The notes under the pieces: model-generated
What the model was told of the DNA's origin: nothing
The model's input: only the letters and a program-made list of their open reading frames with translations
Databases searched by the model: none
Translations under genes and position numbers: made by a program
Source of the DNA: Lunularia cruciata
Lineage: Eukaryota > Streptophyta > Marchantiopsida > Lunulariales > Lunulariaceae
Direction: 5' to 3'
DNA length: 64,000 nt
NCBI GenBank assembly: GCA_948567375.1
Contig: OX419757.1
Span: 51,767,665 to 51,831,664 of the forward strand
In this document: piece by piece, positions 58,516-64,000 of the stretch
Position numbering within the stretch: the stretch's first letter is position 1
Layout of the letters: each line of letters starts with the position of its first letter

Positions 58516-59955
58516 TATAATGAATATATTCTTTGACACCCAAATATTTCCTCTATGGAGAGTTTTAGTAGTGCTCTTGTAATGCATAGAAATGGCAATT
58601 CAAGTGAGAGTGATTAGTGCGGGACCATAGAGTGGCAAGTGAGAGTTATTAGAGTGACATATAAGTAGCTAGTGAGAGTGAGGACTAAGGAAATATTACC
58701 TATTTTGAAGTGGCAACTCAAGTGATTTTTTATGGCATGGAACTATTACCTATTTTGTAACTTATTGTATCCAAGTATGTGAGTGATTGATGATCTATTG
58801 TTTTGTGATTGACTTGCACAAGCTGGAATTCAGTTCATTAATTTATTCCTTCTTTTATAATTGTGCTTTTATTATGTAAGTCAAACATACTACAAAAATG
58901 TGTTAAGGGTATTGTGTCATCATTGATGCTAGATAACTCAATAAACATGGATAACTTATGGAAAGCACAAGTTTTTTAGTGGAATTAGCATGACAAGTTA
59001 TCTCCAAACTATTTAATGTTTTGCTCCGCTATTGTTTTGGTCTTGCTTCAATCACATTAAGGCTTTGCTCCAATATATGGCTGACCTTACCTCAACTACA
59101 AGTTTGCTAGGGTTCCATTTTGTGCTTGCTTTGGTTTTGCCACTCAATTCAAGTTCAATTGGATCTTGTCAGGATTTGTTGTGTGTTTTCTTGAGTGTCC
59201 TCACACTATCTAAGTTATCTTAGGTTACACAACATTTTGCCAATGTAGAAGGATTTTTCTTGGGTTTTTGGGTCATGGTTCTTGTTGAGGTTCTGCTAGC
59301 ACAATGCTAGGGTATCACCATGTTATTGTGGAAGTATTGTTGGGAGATAAGTAAGAAATGCCCAGATATTGCCAAGCTTTTGCAAGACCTAAATTCTTGG
59401 TTGAGGTCTGTCAATGGGGTTTGCCAAGATGAAAACTATATATAGTAAAATGTTACTTGGTATGGATTTAGACTGTGGAAGGGACTTGGAGAACATGTTT
59501 TTGTTTAGAGGATGGACTTGAATATGTGTGTTTTGCTAGAAAGGGAGCTTGGAGTACATGCATGATTCCTAGGGAGATTTTGTGTGAGTTTTCAAAAGTG
59601 TATGAAATATATAAAGAAGAACTAAACTAAAAACTAAGAAATTAGACCAATGAATCAAGGGAATGGGTGAACATATGTGTCATATAGGCAAAGAATTCAA
59701 AGAAAGAAGTGAACATATGTATATTCATTATAAATATGCAAGAATTGAAGAGCAATGAGGAAGAGTAACAATGCTCCTACTATACATGAATGGTACTAGG
59801 ACATGGGAGTGGACTCAATAACATATGGATTTGTGGTGTCTATTCCTCACCATCCATGTTTCCACCTATATCATGGGCCTTGGATGGAAGGTGCTCTAGT
59901 TTGGTATGCTCCAATGTCACATCAATGTCCCTAATGAGATGCCTTTGAATATACA
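58516..59955. other. AT-rich region, no recognised gene
   Basis: Short frames only (for example 59032-59223), without family resemblance. It lies downstream of the minus-strand coiled-coil remnant. Confidence 0.35.
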
Positions 59956-61440
59956 CTAGACTATGTCTCCATAGAAGATCCCAATCTCCCTTGTGCATAA
60001 GGTGTTTTGGAATATGGAAGCTAATCCCTCATAGGGATCCATACTATACCTCATTAGCCGCTTAGAAATCCTTTCTTGCATAAAGAACTCAATGGTGGAT
60101 TGTGAGTCAACTCTAAATCTATCCATGGGATCACTCAAGGGAGACCATGATGAGGAGCAATGATCTAATGTACTGGAATGGAAGGGAGAAAATGATTGTG
60201 GATAGTACACCATAAAGATAGTTCCTACAATATGGTAGAAACCACTATCTCCTATTAAAATATTTTGCAATGGTAAACCTAATGCACTAAATGCACTATA
60301 AGATCTATGGATATAATCTTTGAATCCATCTGTCATCCAACACACCCATGAGACAAGCACCAATGTATATCATCAGGTAGTAAACCATGATGCCACATGT
60401 CTCTCTCAAAAGATGTTTGAAACCTATCAAGTGCTATTTGTCCACAAGATAACCTCAAGTAAGAACACGCAATACTCCTTAAACTCTTGGATACAAGGTG
60501 ATGGTATATACCTTAAAATACTCCTCACTCTGTATACCATCCATCCTCACCACTTTACTAACAAGGACTATTGGTCTGAGAGCCTGCTACTATCCCACAT
60601 AATATCAACCAAGCAACCAATGTCCAAGACTAAAATCTTCTTCTACCTCTCATGAGCTTAAAGAAAGCAAAGTGTAAATTCTCAAGTCAACTTAATCCAC
60701 TCTCTCATCATAAAATGTCTAGAAATCTCACTAGTGAGTGTCATCTTCCTATCTTCTAGCCAATCAATATGCATAGTGGTATGTGTGAAATGGAGTGGAA
60801 CTGCAAGATCATCTAATATGCAATGTCTCCAAATAACTACGTCCATATCTAAGGCCATCATACTAGTCTCTCCCCTAGCCCCTCCATGCAACTAAGGCTC
60901 TATCTCATTAGCATGAGATCCATGAGTGATACTCTCAAGTATATTGGTTTGAGCTCCCCCATTCATCATATCCAAACTCTCTATTTTAAGTGTGCTCATG
61001 CATGGCAAAATTTTGGGTGAATATCTCAAAGAGCACTCTCTAAGTTACTGCCTTTCATCATCATAAGCCCCCTCTAAAGATGTCCTCACATGTGCTAACA
61101 ATGCTCAAGTACTCTCCAACTCAGCATGAGTTCTCTCAAACTCATCCATGGAGACTAGAAACTCTTGGCTCTAAGAGTCTAGCTGAAACCTATAAGCCAC
61201 CTCCATCAATGCTCTGCCTCCAAATAGCCATCATATCCCACCACTCTCTATACTCTATCTCCTTCCTCCCTTGCAAAGGCCAAATAGGTATCCTCTCTTT
61301 ATACAATAGCACTCTTTCTTTTTCTCAATACTAAGCTCTCTTTCTCTCTCTCAAAACTCACTCTCTCCTCCATATCTTCCATAGGTAATTCTCTTTCTCT
61401 AAGCACCCACTCTTTATCCTTCATCTTTGTGAACACAAGC
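59956..61440 (-). pseudogene. Decayed second copy of the coiled-coil mobile-unit ORF
   Basis: 59956-60363 (minus) aligns with the C-terminal domain of the 39595-40890 ORF: SALGLPLQNILIGDSGFYHIVG against SLGLPLRDLLIIDSYALSYYRN, then SPLSDPMDRFRVDSQSTIEF against DPLMSALDRFIHDNRPAISW, and YSMDPYEGLAS against YSCDPYPLLAS. Upstream, LLEVILWTNS (about 60440) matches LRFEVILWID. A Glu/Arg-rich stretch around 61280-61400 (minus) matches the coiled-coil start. Many stops. Two diverged copies show the family moves or duplicates. Confidence 0.6.
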
Positions 61441-63710
61441 ACTTTTTCACAACAAACTACAAATGAAACAAAAACAAGAGTTAGAGTTAGACTTTAGTGC
61501 TTCAAAATTTAAACAAACCATTCCCTTAAAAATAAAAAGAGAAACAAGCAAGTTAAAAGTGAAATGATGAAGTGCAACAAGGTTTGATGAATTGAGAGCA
61601 CAGAAATCTGTGAGTTAGCTTAGGTTTTGCTTAGAATCCCCTTCTCCCATGGGCTTTGCTTTGATAATCCTTGGATCTTGCTTCTATTTGACAAGTTCCG
61701 CTATGGTTTTAGCCCGCAAAGTTAGGTCTCATGAAGGTTCCAGTATCATACTTGGCCTTTGTCTCATTGGGAACACATTAGTGCCTAGTTGTGGAGCTTA
61801 CATCTCAAAGGTTGTGGTTTAACTCACACTAAAAGTTTGAGCTATGTTGTTTACCCAATCACCATATCCTTCTAATCTTGTTTCTATTATTGTTTCTAGC
61901 AAGTAGGGGAATAACATGCAACCTAAACTATCATCACAACTCACACTCCTAGTCTACTAGTCATCACTACTAACCTTACCAAGGAGACATATACAACATG
62001 CCTAGAAGGAAAGAACCTAAATGCAATGATTGCACACCAATCCAAGCCAATTGGGCATATAATCAAGCATGCAAGCATGCAAGCATGGAGAGAATCCAAA
62101 TTTTTTTTTTTGTAAAACTCTCCATGCTTTTGGTAGAAATGAGCTTCATAGCCTTCTTGTTTTGTCCACAAGCTAAATTTAAGTTGCATCCAAGTTTTAC
62201 TCTAAGTAGGGAAAATCTATGCTTTTTATGAGGAAAACTATGCAAGACTCAAATAAAAATAAAATTTTCTCTATAGCTCTACATTAGATGTTCTAAAACT
62301 CAGTAAAATACTTGGGAGATAAACTTTCTAGTGATATAAAGAAAATCTCAATCTGATCACTAAAGTTCCATTTATAATACCTCAAACTTGGCTAAATTTA
62401 TGTAGTTTCAACACTAATTTTCAAATATCTATTTGATAGTTTGTTCTTGATTCTTGGCAAAGTCTCACCAGATTTTTGTCCCAAATTTCTATGTACATAT
62501 AATATTCAAAAAGCACTTGAGCAACCTAAAATTTTCAATCATAGTCACAAATGGAAGAATTTGCATTCAATTGTGATTGGATGTAGAAATGATCTATTGA
62601 GCTTATGATAGTATTTTCAGTAAAGTTTGTTGCATCAATTATCAATCTCAATAAAATTTAAGATAACTATATTTTACATAGTAATTGGTTGTGCCTCTAT
62701 CTAAACCTTTGTGAAATTAAGAATTTGAACTCAACTCCAAACCTTAGACTTCACAATCTATGATAGGTTTTGAATTCTATGTATCCAAACTATACTTGAT
62801 CCATGACCCTAAATTCTCTATTTTAGAGGTACACGATCTAACAACCAATAACACTAGAAATTTTTAAGGCCAGATTCAAAATAGAGCTTGAGAAAAGACC
62901 AAAACCCCAAACTTGATCATAATTTTCTTCCAAACACTTTAACTTCCTATATTTCAACATCAATATCAGATCAAATTTCAGATTAACTCAAAAGTAGTAT
63001 TTCTTAAGCTTAGCATGACCAACACTCTATATACTCCTCAAACATATTAGCAAATCATGAAAAAATGTGATGGAATTCTCATAATCCGTGGGTATGAATT
63101 TGACTCCCTTGCTTCAATTGATCATATTGCACTCAAATTTCACTCAAATCTCTTGTTTCTTTGTCTCCAAACCATAACTTCTTAGCTCTACTCTCCAACC
63201 ATGGTCTTTTCTCCTCAAATTCCCTTTTTCTCAAAATTTAGAAAACCTCTTTACATCTCCTATTGGGATTCCATTCTTGTTATTTTATTACTTAGCATTC
63301 TCCTTTTGACATATGGACACAACAACTCCACCTTGAAGCCCTTTAGCTAAATCAAGTACTTCTCCTTCTACAAAATCAAATTAATTGTCAAGTCCCATAC
63401 TTATCCATAAATAAGCATATTAAGGATAATAAGACCTGAGGTTTCCATCATCGACACCATAAATACATGCCCAAAAATGTATTACCATCCAAGCTCAAAA
63501 GTGATCACAGTGCAAAATCTGAAGCTTATTGAGAAAAGGATTTGGGAGTGAAAAATCAAGAGCACAAAACATCTCTTGTTCTAACTCTCCCTTTGACGCT
63601 CTAGCTCTCACACTTTGTTATAACTCTCACTCTCAACATCCTTCTCTAGCTCAAGACTCCTAAAATTTAAAACATATACCATCTATCAAATCTATCATGG
63701 GTATATACAT
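61441..63710. other. AT-rich region, no recognised gene
   Basis: No domain found on either strand. Frames at 61941-62245 are short and uncharacteristic. Low-complexity A/T runs are frequent. Confidence 0.35.
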
Positions 63711-63711
63711 C

Positions 63712-64000
63712 GCTATACAACATACATCATTGTCAATATCATATATTTTAAACAGATATGTCACACATAAGTCATACATAGACTCTAAAGTGCCATAGTA
63801 ATCAGTTCATTTACACCACTTGAATCAACTCAACTCAACTCAGATCAGTACTTGATCTATCACTCTATAAATTGCTAAAAATTGGGCATTGATTTACAGT
63901 CAAGCCACATCCACTCGAGCTAAGAGAATCCAAGTGATGCTTGCTAGCCTCTATTCACCATAGCCAAGAACTCGAAGGCTCAACATAAGAGAAGTGAGCT
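63712..64000 (-). mobile_element. Gypsy LTR fragment, continues beyond the window
   Basis: 'gtatatacatcgctatacaac' through 'actctaaagtgccatag' and 'gatcagtacttgatct' to 'agagaagtgagct' matches 42153-42470 in the same order, roughly 85% alike. It is an older copy of the same LTR, or the 3' end of an element lying to the right, truncated by the window edge. Confidence 0.8.

Overview
The window comes from the nuclear genome of a green plant. It carries a complete ten-exon gene for the plastid NADPH-thioredoxin reductase NTRC, a plant-type initiator tRNA-Met gene, a small heat-shock protein locus behind a heat-shock-element promoter, leucine-rich-repeat receptor debris, and short TTTAGGG telomere-like tracts. 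The low gene density and the transposon families seen would suit a bryophyte or other non-flowering streptophyte, but the species cannot be fixed from sequence alone.

Layout. 1-4.6 kb: a decayed Mutator-like transposase, then opposed copies of a LINE-like element and a 28-bp-arm hairpin. 4.6-7.4 kb: the small heat-shock locus. 7.4-12.4 kb: an old Ty1/Copia fossil. 12.4-16.6 kb: two LINE-like copies, one keeping much of the reverse transcriptase. 16.6-33.3 kb: host-like DNA with NTRC (19.6-25.5 kb), tRNA-iMet (31.5 kb, minus strand), an LRR pseudogene (32.2-32.9 kb), several perfect palindromes and LINE tails.

34-53.4 kb reads as a nested stack. A PIF/Harbinger DNA transposon has its transposase at 35.2-36.6 kb (plus) and its Myb/SANT-like partner gene on the minus strand. 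A Ty3/Gypsy element (42151-51755) with a 5-bp target duplication splits the Myb-like gene. A second unit between them (about 36.8-41.9 kb) carries an acidic ORF, a coiled-coil ORF and GC-rich degenerate repeats. 53.4-64 kb holds two more Harbinger fragments, a LINE fragment, an LTR-like repeat with a 60-bp-arm hairpin, a decayed second copy of the coiled-coil ORF, and one end repeat of another Gypsy copy cut off by the window edge.

The most notable item is the Gypsy fossil. Between protease and reverse transcriptase it carries a C5-cytosine DNA methyltransferase domain, and its integrase ends in a PHD finger, so one element combines a DNA-methylation writer with a chromatin reader. Retrotransposons with methyltransferases have been described in dinoflagellates and charophyte algae. 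The combination with a terminal PHD finger is what I would look at first. A second notable item is that the Copia primer-binding site matches the particular initiator tRNA variant encoded in this same window.
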